Below are positions 7,866 through 16,022 of a stretch of 64,000 nt of DNA, in pieces. The stretch covers positions 8,975 to 72,974 of the forward strand of contig JAZMZV010000029.1 of assembly GCA_045586185.1 (NCBI GenBank), read 5' to 3'. This stretch comes from RUG11551 sp045586185 (GTDB taxonomy: Bacteria > Planctomycetota > Planctomycetia > Pirellulales > Thermoguttaceae). Position 1 is the stretch's first letter. Each line of letters opens with the position of its first letter. The notes under the pieces were generated by a model. The model was given only the letters and a program-made list of their open reading frames with translations. It was not told where the DNA came from and made no database searches. The position numbers and the translations under genes were made by a program.

Positions 7866-10800
7866 TGGGGCGAGTATCCCTAATTGTTGAAGCCAACACT
7901 TCTGACGCTATTTCCAAAATATCAGGCTTGGGCGAAGCTATTAAAAAAGCTATGTCTGGGTTTGATAGCTCAAAATTAGCTACTTGGGAACAATCGTTTG
8001 ATAAACAATTGCAGAGCGTTAAAGGGAAGCTCAATGACCTGAAAGAAAAGCTCAAAGGTCTGACAAACGATTTCAAGGCAGAAGTTCCTTTTGGAGCGAA
8101 TAACTCTATCGGTACGTTCAAAGACAGATTAAAGTCTGCGGACGAAGCCCTTAAAACGTTCAAGGCGACTTTCAAAGATGGGTACGCTTTCGGCGCGGTT
8201 GCTCAAATTGATTCTCTCAAATCAAAACTGAACGAAGCGCAAAAAGCCATTGCCGCGCTCAATGCGGAGGCGGGCAAATCCACAAATCTTGGCGCAAATC
8301 AAAACGCAAAAGCAAAGAAAGATGAAATAACAAAAACTATCGCAGCCGTCGAACAGTTAAATAGAAGTCTTGCAAAGAAACCTGTTATCGGCGCAACAGA
8401 GGCGGTCAGAAATCTAGAAGTCAGTTTGCAAAGACTTTCTGGAAACGCCTCTAATTATCTGTCGCCAATTTCTTTTTCCATAAACGCTATCAAGGCGCAA
8501 ATGCAGGAGTTGTCGCAAGTATTGAACAGCGTACAACAACCGACTTGGGTTGAGCCGTTCAAACGCCAAATGCTCGAAGTTGTCGGCGTCTTAAACCAAA
8601 TAGGGGAAGCGTACACGAGAGTTAGAACAGAGATTAGGCAGCCGGTAGGGGAAAGCCCAACACGTCGTGAATTTCAAATGACAGACCGTCAGGCGCAGAA
8701 CCTGTATAGAACAACAAGAATGTTCTATAGGCATATTCGTCAAGAATTTCGCGAAACTCGCGCCGCTGCAACAGAAACGGCAAGAGCGATCCGTGAAGCA
8801 ATGGCGGCGGCTCATGGCGGAGGAACGGGCGCCGGAGGAACAGGAACAGCGACAGCCGGAACTCGGTTAAGTTTTGGCGAACAGCTATTTAGCCGACTTC
8901 GCTCAAACTTATACTCTTACCTTACAATGTGGTTCGGCGTCGCTGGGGCGATTCGCCTTGCAAATAATTTAATAGAAAGACAAAACGAGCTAATTCAAAA
9001 GGGAAATGAACTTTCCGGCGCAAAATATAATTATCTTGGCGAACTTAACCTTAAATCAGGCGCACAATTCCCGCAATATAAAGCGTTGGCGGAACGGCTA
9101 CAACTTCAAGGTATGGGTATTGATGAATCATACAACTACGCTTCGTCTGCCGCCATGTCAGGAATTACACCGCAAGAAGCAGAAGAAATGGCGCCAATAT
9201 TCATTAAGAACGTCGCCGGAAAACAAGACCAGCGCGCTCTTATGCAGTCAATCGCCCGTATTAGAAACAACGGATATTCACAATATTCACCGCTTGAAAT
9301 TGCAGCTAAATTATTAGTTGGCAACGCAACAAACCCGTCGAATATTGCGCCTACTGCTCACGCTATTGAAAAGAACATCAAATTATTTAGAGCGACAAAC
9401 CAAAGTTTAGATAGCGCGATTGCTGTGTCGTCATTAGGAGGCGCAGAGAACACAGACCTTGTTGCAGCTACGCAGGTTAGAGCGTTTCTTATGGAAGTGT
9501 ATAAGAAAGGTATGCTCCCGGCTATTATTGGCGATATTAGAGGTATGGAGTATGAAAAAGACCCTGAAACTGAACAATACCGATTTAAAAATAAAGAAGA
9601 TCAGGAATGGCTTGACAAGGCTATTGCAAACAACGAAGAGCTTGTCAATCCAATGATGTTTGCCGAGTGGGCGAACGGCAGGGGAAAAGGACTTGTTAAG
9701 GCTATTGGAGGAAGTCAAAGAGCGCAGTTAGGCGCATTGTTCTTCAAAGAGCTTGGCGACCCTGAAAAACAAAAGAGGTATCTTGAACTAATGGAACGAT
9801 TAGGCAAGATTAAAGACGGGAAAACAGAGGAACTTGACGAAGTATTTGCTACATTAGGCATGGAAGATAGCGTAACGTCAGGTATTGAGGAAAAACGCGC
9901 TGCGGCTCTTGTTGCTCAAAGAGGTGAGGCTAAGGCAAACTTTTTTAAAAATCTAAAATCTTTGCAAGATAGATATATGGCTGTTTACGGGAATGATTAT
10001 ATAAAATTTGCTCAGGCGTCAACCGTCGATTCGATTGAATCTTGGGATAAAGGAACGTTTATTCCGCAGACTGCCACGATTGAAAGACAAGCGAAAAGAT
10101 TAAGAGACATTGAAAGCAATCCCCGTATAAGCGCAGATGAAAAGGCACAATTTAGGGAAACATACAACGCCTTAGTGTTAAGTTATATCGAACAGTGGCT
10201 TGGGAATAAAAAATACTCCTCTCAAAAAGAAATGATGAAAGATTTGGCTCCAATCTTATCGTCGATTTCAATAAGCGGCGGCGCTGCGCACTTTTCAATG
10301 ATTGGAAGCGGGATTGGTTTTTTAACGGCTGCAGAAGGAATAACAGCCGCGGAACCTATTGATGAAACTACAAGCGCATATTTGAAATCTGTTTTAACTT
10401 CAAGACATGTTGTATCTTCAACTCCAACTGTCGGAGAAAGTTCAACTGTTGAAATAAAAGCAATGCCAGCAGCGGGAACTTTTGTTGACAAGGCTGCATT
10501 GTCAGAAAAGGCGGCAAAAGAGAAGGCGGAGGCAGATAAACAGGCGGCAAGAGATGCTAAAGAAGCTGCAAGACTTGACAAAGAAGCAACAAAAAATGAG
10601 TGGAACTCTGTCAAGGGGATTTCACTTAAACCTCAAAGAAACCTTTTCCTTCAAGAAGCTTTTAGCGTTGCCAATGCCGATATGAGCGCAGATTTGCAAG
10701 CGGTTAAAGGCGCTGCGTTAAATGATAAATGGTCAACAGGTAAAACAGGCGGTATTTTAGGACAGGCGTTTTACGCTTACGCCAGCGAAAAAACAGACGC

Positions 10801-11053
10801 AGCAACAGATAAAAAAATAGTCGAACAACTCGTAGCAACGCTGAATCAGGGTGGCATTTCCGTTGGTGGAATGGGAGATATTGTCGAAAGGTTCGCAAGT
10901 AGCGTAGACAAAGAAACAAGCTCCGAAGAAATGAAAAAAACACTTTTAACGTTTATGAAAGAAGTTACTGGATACCTAAAGAATATCAGCAATGGATCGG
11001 ACGTTCTCCAAACTCCAATAACAAACGAAGCCAAACCGAGGGCAGTACCTTAA
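7865..11053 (+). CDS. Tape measure protein
   Basis: At 1062 residues this is the longest phage gene and follows the chaperone. The first 250 residues are long amphipathic helices (coiled coil) rich in Lys, Ala and Gln. Residues about 300-320 are Gly/Ala/Thr-rich, followed by a hydrophobic segment LYSYLTMWFGVAGAIRLA that may contact the host membrane. The remainder is helical, with an Ala/Lys/Glu-rich stretch near residue 880. Tape measure proteins set tail length and help DNA cross the inner membrane. The ATG overlaps the stop of the -1 chaperone frame. I see no lysozyme or peptidase motif. Confidence 0.9.
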   Translation: MGRVSLIVEANTSDAISKISGLGEAIKKAMSGFDSSKLATWEQSFDKQLQSVKGKLNDLKEKLKGLTNDFKAEVPFGANNSIGTFKDRLKSADEALKTFKATFKDGYAFGAVAQIDSLKSKLNEAQKAIAALNAEAGKSTNLGANQNAKAKKDEITKTIAAVEQLNRSLAKKPVIGATEAVRNLEVSLQRLSGNASNYLSPISFSINAIKAQMQELSQVLNSVQQPTWVEPFKRQMLEVVGVLNQIGEAYTRVRTEIRQPVGESPTRREFQMTDRQAQNLYRTTRMFYRHIRQEFRETRAAATETARAIREAMAAAHGGGTGAGGTGTATAGTRLSFGEQLFSRLRSNLYSYLTMWFGVAGAIRLANNLIERQNELIQKGNELSGAKYNYLGELNLKSGAQFPQYKALAERLQLQGMGIDESYNYASSAAMSGITPQEAEEMAPIFIKNVAGKQDQRALMQSIARIRNNGYSQYSPLEIAAKLLVGNATNPSNIAPTAHAIEKNIKLFRATNQSLDSAIAVSSLGGAENTDLVAATQVRAFLMEVYKKGMLPAIIGDIRGMEYEKDPETEQYRFKNKEDQEWLDKAIANNEELVNPMMFAEWANGRGKGLVKAIGGSQRAQLGALFFKELGDPEKQKRYLELMERLGKIKDGKTEELDEVFATLGMEDSVTSGIEEKRAAALVAQRGEAKANFFKNLKSLQDRYMAVYGNDYIKFAQASTVDSIESWDKGTFIPQTATIERQAKRLRDIESNPRISADEKAQFRETYNALVLSYIEQWLGNKKYSSQKEMMKDLAPILSSISISGGAAHFSMIGSGIGFLTAAEGITAAEPIDETTSAYLKSVLTSRHVVSSTPTVGESSTVEIKAMPAAGTFVDKAALSEKAAKEKAEADKQAARDAKEAARLDKEATKNEWNSVKGISLKPQRNLFLQEAFSVANADMSADLQAVKGAALNDKWSTGKTGGILGQAFYAYASEKTDAATDKKIVEQLVATLNQGGISVGGMGDIVERFASSVDKETSSEEMKKTLLTFMKEVTGYLKNISNGSDVLQTPITNEAKPRAVP

Positions 11054-11069
11054 ACGGCGAGAAGATAAT

Positions 11070-11432
11070 ATGGCAAGTATAGGCGGAACTATCGTATTTT
11101 CAATTCGGGGCACTCCGAAGCAGCCGACGCCGCATTTTGATATGTGGAATAAGTACGGGCATAACAACAGAGGCGTACTTTATGTTGGCACTTGGGGCGA
11201 CGACACAACTGTTCGCGTGGTTGTTTTGACGAGCCGGGCTGGCGTTACAACGTATTGCAACATAATCAAGAACTTTGTTGGCAAACATACGAACATTATA
11301 GATGACTTTGGACGTACATATATTATAGAGATGACAGACTATAATCCCCCGGAAATTACACCGTTCAAAGTTCCGGGAGAACCGATTGACGTCAGAATGG
11401 AATTTCAGGTAAAAGGATTTTTGGTAACGTGA
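11070..11432 (+). CDS. Phage tail-region protein, unknown
   Basis: A 120-residue beta-rich protein (GGTIVFSIRGTP, then GVLYVGTWGDDTTVRVVVL) directly after the tape measure gene, behind GGCGAGAAG. Similar-sized genes in this place encode distal tail or minor tail proteins, but no family is recognisable by eye. Its stop is one base before the start of the glycyl-radical gene, so it is probably co-translated with it. Confidence 0.5.
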   Translation: MASIGGTIVFSIRGTPKQPTPHFDMWNKYGHNNRGVLYVGTWGDDTTVRVVVLTSRAGVTTYCNIIKNFVGKHTNIIDDFGRTYIIEMTDYNPPEITPFKVPGEPIDVRMEFQVKGFLVT

Positions 11433-11433
11433 A

Positions 11434-11694
11434 ATGAGTAACGGAAAAGGAATTTACGACGAAGAAAAGCTGCCCGCTGGCGCGTGTGGTCAGCCTACAG
11501 AGTGTTATAGCCGCGTAACGGGTTATTTCCGCCCCGTGTCTGCGTGGAATCACGGCAAAAAGGAAGAGTTTAAAGACCGCAAGACGTTTAATGTTGTTAA
11601 GGACGCCCTTCGCAACGTCAATAAACACTACGACCCGCAAATGGGAGTAGAGTACACAACGGCAGATATTGTAACAGGAGGCGCGCAATGTTAA
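11434..11694 (+). CDS. Stand-alone NrdD-type glycyl-radical domain (short)
   Basis: Only 86 residues, but CYSRVTGYFRPVSAWN followed by GKKEEFKDRKTF closely matches the C-terminal end of anaerobic ribonucleoside-triphosphate reductase (NrdD), where the Gly in RVxGY carries the radical. Two cysteines (CGQPTEC) remain of the Zn site, which normally has four. The catalytic barrel is absent and there is no reductase gene beside it. Short glycyl-radical proteins such as YfiD and phage T4 Y06I repair oxygen-damaged pyruvate formate-lyase, so this could be a spare part for the host NrdD; that is inference. It overlaps the next gene by 7 bp. It implies an anaerobic host. Confidence 0.75.
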   Translation: MSNGKGIYDEEKLPAGACGQPTECYSRVTGYFRPVSAWNHGKKEEFKDRKTFNVVKDALRNVNKHYDPQMGVEYTTADIVTGGAQC

Positions 11695-12092
11695 AAGATT
11701 GGTTACAGAAATACATCGTCAAATGGGCGGTACAGCAGTTCACACTTGAAAACTTACAGGCGATTCTCGTTCGCTGCGTTGCTTACCTTCGCGTCAAAGC
11801 GGCTGAATCGGAAACTCAACTGGACGATTGGGGTGTTGAAATTCTGGAAGGAATTGTCAACGATACAGACAAGTTGAAAGTTCTGTATCAATGGCTTTAT
11901 TCGTTTGTTGCAAAAGGCGTTTGTACCGCGAATCCTTCGCTTGACCAGGAGAAAGAGCTTATTCAAGACCTGATTCTCGCAGGCGGGACAGACGGAAAGA
12001 ACTGCAAGGCTATCCCGCCCGCAGCGTGGGAAGCTGTGTTGAACATGATTATCCCGATTTTGATTGAGTTTTGGAGACAGTACAATAAATGA
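11688..12092 (+). CDS. Phage protein, unknown, hydrophobic C-terminus
   Basis: A 134-residue helical protein. Residues about 112-128 (AVLNMIIPILIEFW) could be a membrane helix or a buried amphipathic one. It overlaps genes on both sides (7 bp with the glycyl-radical gene and ATGA with the secreted protein), so it is part of a tightly coupled cassette. The length and single hydrophobic stretch would allow a holin-like role, but lysis function is not supported by a motif. Confidence 0.45.
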   Translation: MLKDWLQKYIVKWAVQQFTLENLQAILVRCVAYLRVKAAESETQLDDWGVEILEGIVNDTDKLKVLYQWLYSFVAKGVCTANPSLDQEKELIQDLILAGGTDGKNCKAIPPAAWEAVLNMIIPILIEFWRQYNK

Positions 12093-12895
12093 AACGCATA
12101 ATGTTTTTTTTGACGTTGATTTTTCCGATTGTTGCCCATGCTGAGATTACTGGCGCAGTTGGATGTAATGCTGGGGAACTCGCCATTATCAACTGCGACA
12201 AAGAAGCGGTGTGGAGCGTCTACCCGGCAGAATACACGACGTCTTATGCAGTAAGCAACGATGGCAGGACGTTGTATTTCGCCAGCCCGAAAACTGGAAA
12301 GGTAACGTTCTTCGCCGCCAGCGTGGTTGACGGATTGCCATGTCTGGAAAACCACTCACTGTATAACGGGCTTGAGATTCCTGAACCGACACCAACGCCA
12401 ACACCTGCGCCTGTTCCGGTACCGCTGACGCTTGAAGATTTTATCAAAGAGGAAGCGACTGGAAAGGACGCCGCCGAACTCACTGCGCTGGCAGAATCCC
12501 TTGAATTTGTCGTCAATGGAGTTGACAGGGGAACGATTAAAACGCCTGTCGCGGCGAGGGAAACATTCAGAAGTATTTGGGCGGACAAAGGCACGAAAGC
12601 GAAAGAAACCGCATTGGACGACCTGTCAGAACTGGTAGACGTTATCGGAAAGAACGTTGACAATTCAAACATTAAAACTTTGCGCGACGACTACGAAACG
12701 GCAGCGAAGGCGATCCGTTCCTGTATACCCCCGAAAACGCCCGTTGAAGAAATAACCGAGGATGTCAGCAAGGAAGCAAAACCGGAAATGAAATTGGAAA
12801 AGCAAGAACCGGAAAAGATGAGTCCGGCAACGAATTGTCCGAACGGTCAATGTCCGAACGCTACGCCGCAACGACGATTTTATTGGGGGTACTGA
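12089..12895 (+). CDS. Secreted phage-encoded protein with Pro/Thr linker
   Basis: A signal peptide is clear: MKRIMFFLTLIFPIVAHA, with likely cleavage after AHA. A short N-terminal beta domain follows (residues 20-95, including VWSVYPAEYTTSYAV), then a PTPTPTPAPVPVP linker at about 98-113, a helical domain (115-215) and a charged tail with two Cys pairs (NCPNGQCPN). Export plus a Pro linker suggests an envelope or lysogenic-conversion protein rather than a virion part. I know no family for it. ATGA overlaps the upstream stop, and it ends one base before the papain-like gene. Confidence 0.6.
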   Translation: MKRIMFFLTLIFPIVAHAEITGAVGCNAGELAIINCDKEAVWSVYPAEYTTSYAVSNDGRTLYFASPKTGKVTFFAASVVDGLPCLENHSLYNGLEIPEPTPTPTPAPVPVPLTLEDFIKEEATGKDAAELTALAESLEFVVNGVDRGTIKTPVAARETFRSIWADKGTKAKETALDDLSELVDVIGKNVDNSNIKTLRDDYETAAKAIRSCIPPKTPVEEITEDVSKEAKPEMKLEKQEPEKMSPATNCPNGQCPNATPQRRFYWGY

Positions 12896-12896
12896 A

Positions 12897-13916
12897 ATGG
12901 AAGAAAAACGACTTTTAGGCTGTATCCCATCGTACTTGCAAGAAGCAGAAGCAAGGTCGGTTGGCGTTAAGTCCGACAAGGAATTGATTGAGTCTCTTGT
13001 TGCGCCCTGGAACTTGACGGAGCAACCGAGAATAATTGAATGGTCAGACAGTTGGGTCGCCTTCTTGAAAGAGGAAGCGGACGCCAAAGACCTTATGAGG
13101 AAACACAACCGCTATCCTTATCCCTGGGTAATTTGCCAGAAAGTTTTAGGAATCGCACTCGCGGAACTTGTCGGAATTATCCAGCGGCGCAACGACTGCG
13201 CGGCTTGGGCGACGTCAAGGGCTGCAATGATTCTCGCGTTGCTGCAAAGATGGTTTGGCGCGGAACGCACCGTCGAGGCGTACAATCCAACTGGCATTTA
13301 CGCTTTTAGCTCCGGCTCTACGCCGCAATCAGGGGCGCGGTTTGCCGATAACGGCAGAACCATTTACGCCATTTGTAAAGCCGCTTGTGAGGTTGGCAAC
13401 TTCCCAGTTGCTGACATCGGAGATTATGTTGGCGGGACGTCGTTTACTCAACAAATGATTGACGCCAAACAGAATGCCGAAAAGAACCAAACGGGCTTCG
13501 TGTATGTTGGCGACAGAAGCGCAAACGAACTGGCTGATATTATTATTCTTTCTCTTCGTGCCGGGCGTCCAGTTATCATTGGGAACGAAATCGCTTTGCA
13601 AGACGGAGTACGGAAAGACGCAAACGGTATGTACATTACAACCGTCAATGGCTCAGGCTGGGGAGGCGGACACGCGACCTGTGCGATTGATTATCGCAAA
13701 GTCAACGATACCGAATACGTTTATATCGCCAATTCACATGGCAATATTTATAACTCCGGTACTGACATCCCCGCTTTCGGTGTGTATATCACCCGCGCAA
13801 GTCTTGTCAAGTATCTGTCAGGACGTTTTGCCGACATCATGCCGTTGACATACACAGAGCGACCTGTGGGAAAAGAGAACTTCGACCTTAACCCGGAAGG
13901 AGCGAACAATGGATAA
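12897..13916 (+). CDS. Papain-like cysteine peptidase fold protein
   Basis: The 339-residue protein carries the three papain landmarks in order: IIQRRNDCAAWATSRAA (Gln, then Cys followed by Trp-Ala, as in QGSCGSCWA), GGGHATCAIDY (catalytic His) and YIANSHG (Asn of the triad, in place of NSWG). No signal peptide is visible. In the middle of a tail and cargo module it may be a virion peptidase, a maturation enzyme or a peptidoglycan-acting CHAP/NlpC-like enzyme. The motif order favours C1/C39-like folds; the substrate is unknown. It starts one base after the previous stop and overlaps the next gene by 8 bp. Confidence 0.62.
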   Translation: MEEKRLLGCIPSYLQEAEARSVGVKSDKELIESLVAPWNLTEQPRIIEWSDSWVAFLKEEADAKDLMRKHNRYPYPWVICQKVLGIALAELVGIIQRRNDCAAWATSRAAMILALLQRWFGAERTVEAYNPTGIYAFSSGSTPQSGARFADNGRTIYAICKAACEVGNFPVADIGDYVGGTSFTQQMIDAKQNAEKNQTGFVYVGDRSANELADIIILSLRAGRPVIIGNEIALQDGVRKDANGMYITTVNGSGWGGGHATCAIDYRKVNDTEYVYIANSHGNIYNSGTDIPAFGVYITRASLVKYLSGRFADIMPLTYTERPVGKENFDLNPEGANNG

Positions 13917-14223
13917 CGTATGCGTGGGCGCGTCGTTCGTTGCTGGGCTGATTTTATCGCAAATTCCAGATTTGCCGTACAATGACATTACTGCGCTCGG
14001 CTTGGTTGCGTTTACAGTTGTGTTTTTCTTGTACAAATACAACGGGCAAATGCAAGAGCTATCGGAACAAAACAAGCTCATTATGCAACGTCAAGAGATT
14101 GATAATGAAAACCATAACAAAGCGTTAGAGAATCACAATAAGGCGCTCGAAAGAATCGCTGACGGTTTGAAAGAATTGCTGGACGCAATTATGCACATGA
14201 AGGAAAAGGACGACGAAAAATGA
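13909..14223 (+). CDS. Small membrane protein with coiled coil, holin-like candidate
   Basis: 104 residues. Residues 5-37 hold one or two membrane segments (ASFVAGLILSQI and ALGLVAFTVVFFLY), followed by a charged coiled coil (45-100) with repeated ENHNKALE units. This topology resembles small phage holin/XhlA-type proteins, but many phage membrane proteins look alike. It overlaps the peptidase gene by 8 bp and the following gene by 4 bp. If the peptidase were a lysin, this would be the natural holin partner; that is inference. Confidence 0.5.
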   Translation: MDNVCVGASFVAGLILSQIPDLPYNDITALGLVAFTVVFFLYKYNGQMQELSEQNKLIMQRQEIDNENHNKALENHNKALERIADGLKELLDAIMHMKEKDDEK

Positions 14224-14414
14224 CCCGCACGGTTTACATTTACGAACGCCTAAACTGGGAAACGGGCGTCAAGAAACGCTCGTACTCCTATACGCTCAAT
14301 CCGAATTTGGGAGAAGTAATAGGAACAAAGGAAGTAGAAGTGGAAGAAGATACAGAAAAAGAAACGGAGGAGCGAGATGACAGCCCCGGTATTATTGACA
14401 ACGGCTCAAATTAA
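14220..14414 (+). CDS. Small phage protein, unknown
   Basis: 64 residues, starting MTRTVYIYERLNWETG and ending in an acidic Glu-rich tail (VEEDTEKETEERDD). It overlaps the upstream gene by ATGA and the downstream fibre-type gene by 38 bp. No family is recognised. The compact overlap pattern argues that it is real. Confidence 0.5.
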   Translation: MTRTVYIYERLNWETGVKKRSYSYTLNPNLGEVIGTKEVEVEEDTEKETEERDDSPGIIDNGSN

Positions 14415-14718
14415 GACGGCGCAAGTTACGGACAATACAACAACGCCCACTTTGACGCTTGCGAGCAATACGGTCTACTCCTGCACTAATGCGGAGATAA
14501 CAATGCTGACAATTAGCGGCGTCAATACAGGCTTCGAATACGCGGCGATTATCTTTAATAGCCCGTCAACGGCGGCAAGTGTACAAATGCCCTCCGGCTG
14601 GGTATGCGTGGGGGTAGATGTAACAAGCGGCGTCTTTGTACCCATTGCCGACAAGCGGTATAATTTGGCGGTTTACCAACAATATGATGGCGTCCGTGTG
14701 TTTGTTATGGAGGGCTAA
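14377..14718 (+). CDS. Small beta-rich phage structural protein
   Basis: 113 residues of alternating Thr/Val/Ala strands (NTTTPTLTLASNTVYSC), resembling a tail-fibre or head-fibre domain. GGAGG lies about 8 nt before ATG 14377, which supports this start despite the long overlap with the previous gene. It has no signal peptide and no known family. Placement among the fibre genes suggests a virion role. Confidence 0.5.
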   Translation: MTAPVLLTTAQIKTAQVTDNTTTPTLTLASNTVYSCTNAEITMLTISGVNTGFEYAAIIFNSPSTAASVQMPSGWVCVGVDVTSGVFVPIADKRYNLAVYQQYDGVRVFVMEG

Positions 14719-14720
14719 TA

Positions 14721-14810
14721 ATGCGAGTGATTAGATTAGACGGGACTCCTTTACAAACTTGGTTAATCAGATTAAGCGACACAAGACTAGCAATTAAAAA
14801 ACAAAAATGA
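14721..14810 (+). CDS. 29-residue micro-ORF between fibre genes
   Basis: ATG 14721 opens a 29-codon frame (MRVIRLDGTPLQTW, then basic KKQK at the end) that stops at TGA 14808-14810, overlapping the next ATG at 14807. It starts 2 bp after the previous stop. Head-to-tail overlaps on both sides are typical for genuinely translated phage genes, but length makes function unassignable. It may serve only for translational coupling. Confidence 0.4.
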   Translation: MRVIRLDGTPLQTWLIRLSDTRLAIKKQK

Positions 14811-15379
14811 GATACAACCTGATTGATAACCAGCCGAAAAAGATTGACGTTGTAACAATTAACGGCATGACAACTAGCAACCCGTCCGACGCTCTGCTAG
14901 ACTCTAACGGGATAGGGTATACACGTACAACAATCGACCCGCCGGAAATTACAGACACACAGAAATTAGAGCATACATACGCGATACAGGACGGCTCAAT
15001 TATTGACGTTTGGACTGTTACGGACAAGACGGCGGACGAGCTTATCGCTATGTACACGGCGCAAATAGTGGAGATTTACCAGAGCGCAGAAGAGTATAAA
15101 AACGATGGACAGATTACATATCCGGCGACGGGAAAAAACTATATACCGCGCTGGGTCTACGAATTTTATAACGCGGTACTGATTAAGCTCGACGCTTATT
15201 TTCCGACGCCTGAAAGCACAATCGACGTAACAGCGGTAGACGGCACGTCCGACGCTATGACGCAAGAGCAATTTTTGACGTTTTACGCGTATTTAACGCA
15301 GACGTTTATGCTTGCAACAGCCGTACAAAATAGCGCGATTAAGACCCTGACCGACAAGATAAAGGAGCTGCGGGCGTGA
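14807..15379 (+). CDS. Phage tail-fibre region protein, unknown
   Basis: 190 residues. The N-terminal part has beta strands and the C-terminal half is helical (ELIAMYTAQIVEIYQSAEEY and LTDKIKELRA). The overall plan (short domain, then helix, tyrosine-rich) is common in gut-phage tail accessory proteins that precede receptor-binding genes. Its stop overlaps the GTG start of the next gene. No motif assigns a function. Confidence 0.5.
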   Translation: MRYNLIDNQPKKIDVVTINGMTTSNPSDALLDSNGIGYTRTTIDPPEITDTQKLEHTYAIQDGSIIDVWTVTDKTADELIAMYTAQIVEIYQSAEEYKNDGQITYPATGKNYIPRWVYEFYNAVLIKLDAYFPTPESTIDVTAVDGTSDAMTQEQFLTFYAYLTQTFMLATAVQNSAIKTLTDKIKELRA

Positions 15380-16020
15380 ACTATTGTGAGTCTTTCTGCC
15401 GGACGATACAACGCCTTTGTAACAGCGGGACTCTATTGCCCGCTGAATATCAACAGGTGGAATACTTAGCCAGTAGCGGTACGCAGTATATTAATACAGG
15501 CGTTGTAGTAGATTCATTGTACAATCTGCAATATAAAATATCTTATTATAAGATAGCCAATGCAGCTAATTATGGGCGAGTGTGTGGGTCTTATTCAGGT
15601 TTCGGAGGTGGTTCTACGTGCATCGTATGGGATACCGGCACATTAGAGCATGGGAGCGTACAAAAACAGCTTGTAACAACAAGTGTGGGTAATAGATACG
15701 ATGTTGCAATTGTAACCAACAATAGCCAATATTCGTTTGTTACAAACGAAACGACAGCCGCCGGAAACATTACAGGCAATTATGGCAATCAACCATTTTT
15801 TGTTTTTACGTTGGCGCACGCAACAGTTAATCCAACTCAGTATATGAGCAAGATTAGAGTGTATAGCTGTTCGATGGCAAAAGGCGAAACGCCTGTATTT
15901 AATTTAATTCCCTGCTATCGAAAATCAGACAATAAGCCCGGAATGTACGACCTCGTTTCCAACACATTTTACACCAACTCCGGCTCCGGCGAATTTACCG
16001 TAGGAGCAGACGTTAATTAA
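15376..16020 (+). CDS. Receptor-binding-type protein with LPxxYxxVEYL jelly-roll domain
   Basis: 214 residues. LPAEYQQVEYLASSGTQYIN at residues 21-40 is the hallmark opening of a concanavalin-like (LamG-type) domain found in many gut phage tail proteins and bacterial surface proteins. The rest alternates strands and ends KPGMYDLVSNTFYTNSGSG, the usual closing segment of this domain. It probably binds host-surface carbohydrate. It uses a GTG start at 15376 that overlaps the preceding TGA; the 20 residues before the domain are Cys-rich and unusual. Confidence 0.68.
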   Translation: MNYCESFCRTIQRLCNSGTLLPAEYQQVEYLASSGTQYINTGVVVDSLYNLQYKISYYKIANAANYGRVCGSYSGFGGGSTCIVWDTGTLEHGSVQKQLVTTSVGNRYDVAIVTNNSQYSFVTNETTAAGNITGNYGNQPFFVFTLAHATVNPTQYMSKIRVYSCSMAKGETPVFNLIPCYRKSDNKPGMYDLVSNTFYTNSGSGEFTVGADVN

Positions 16021-16022
16021 TC

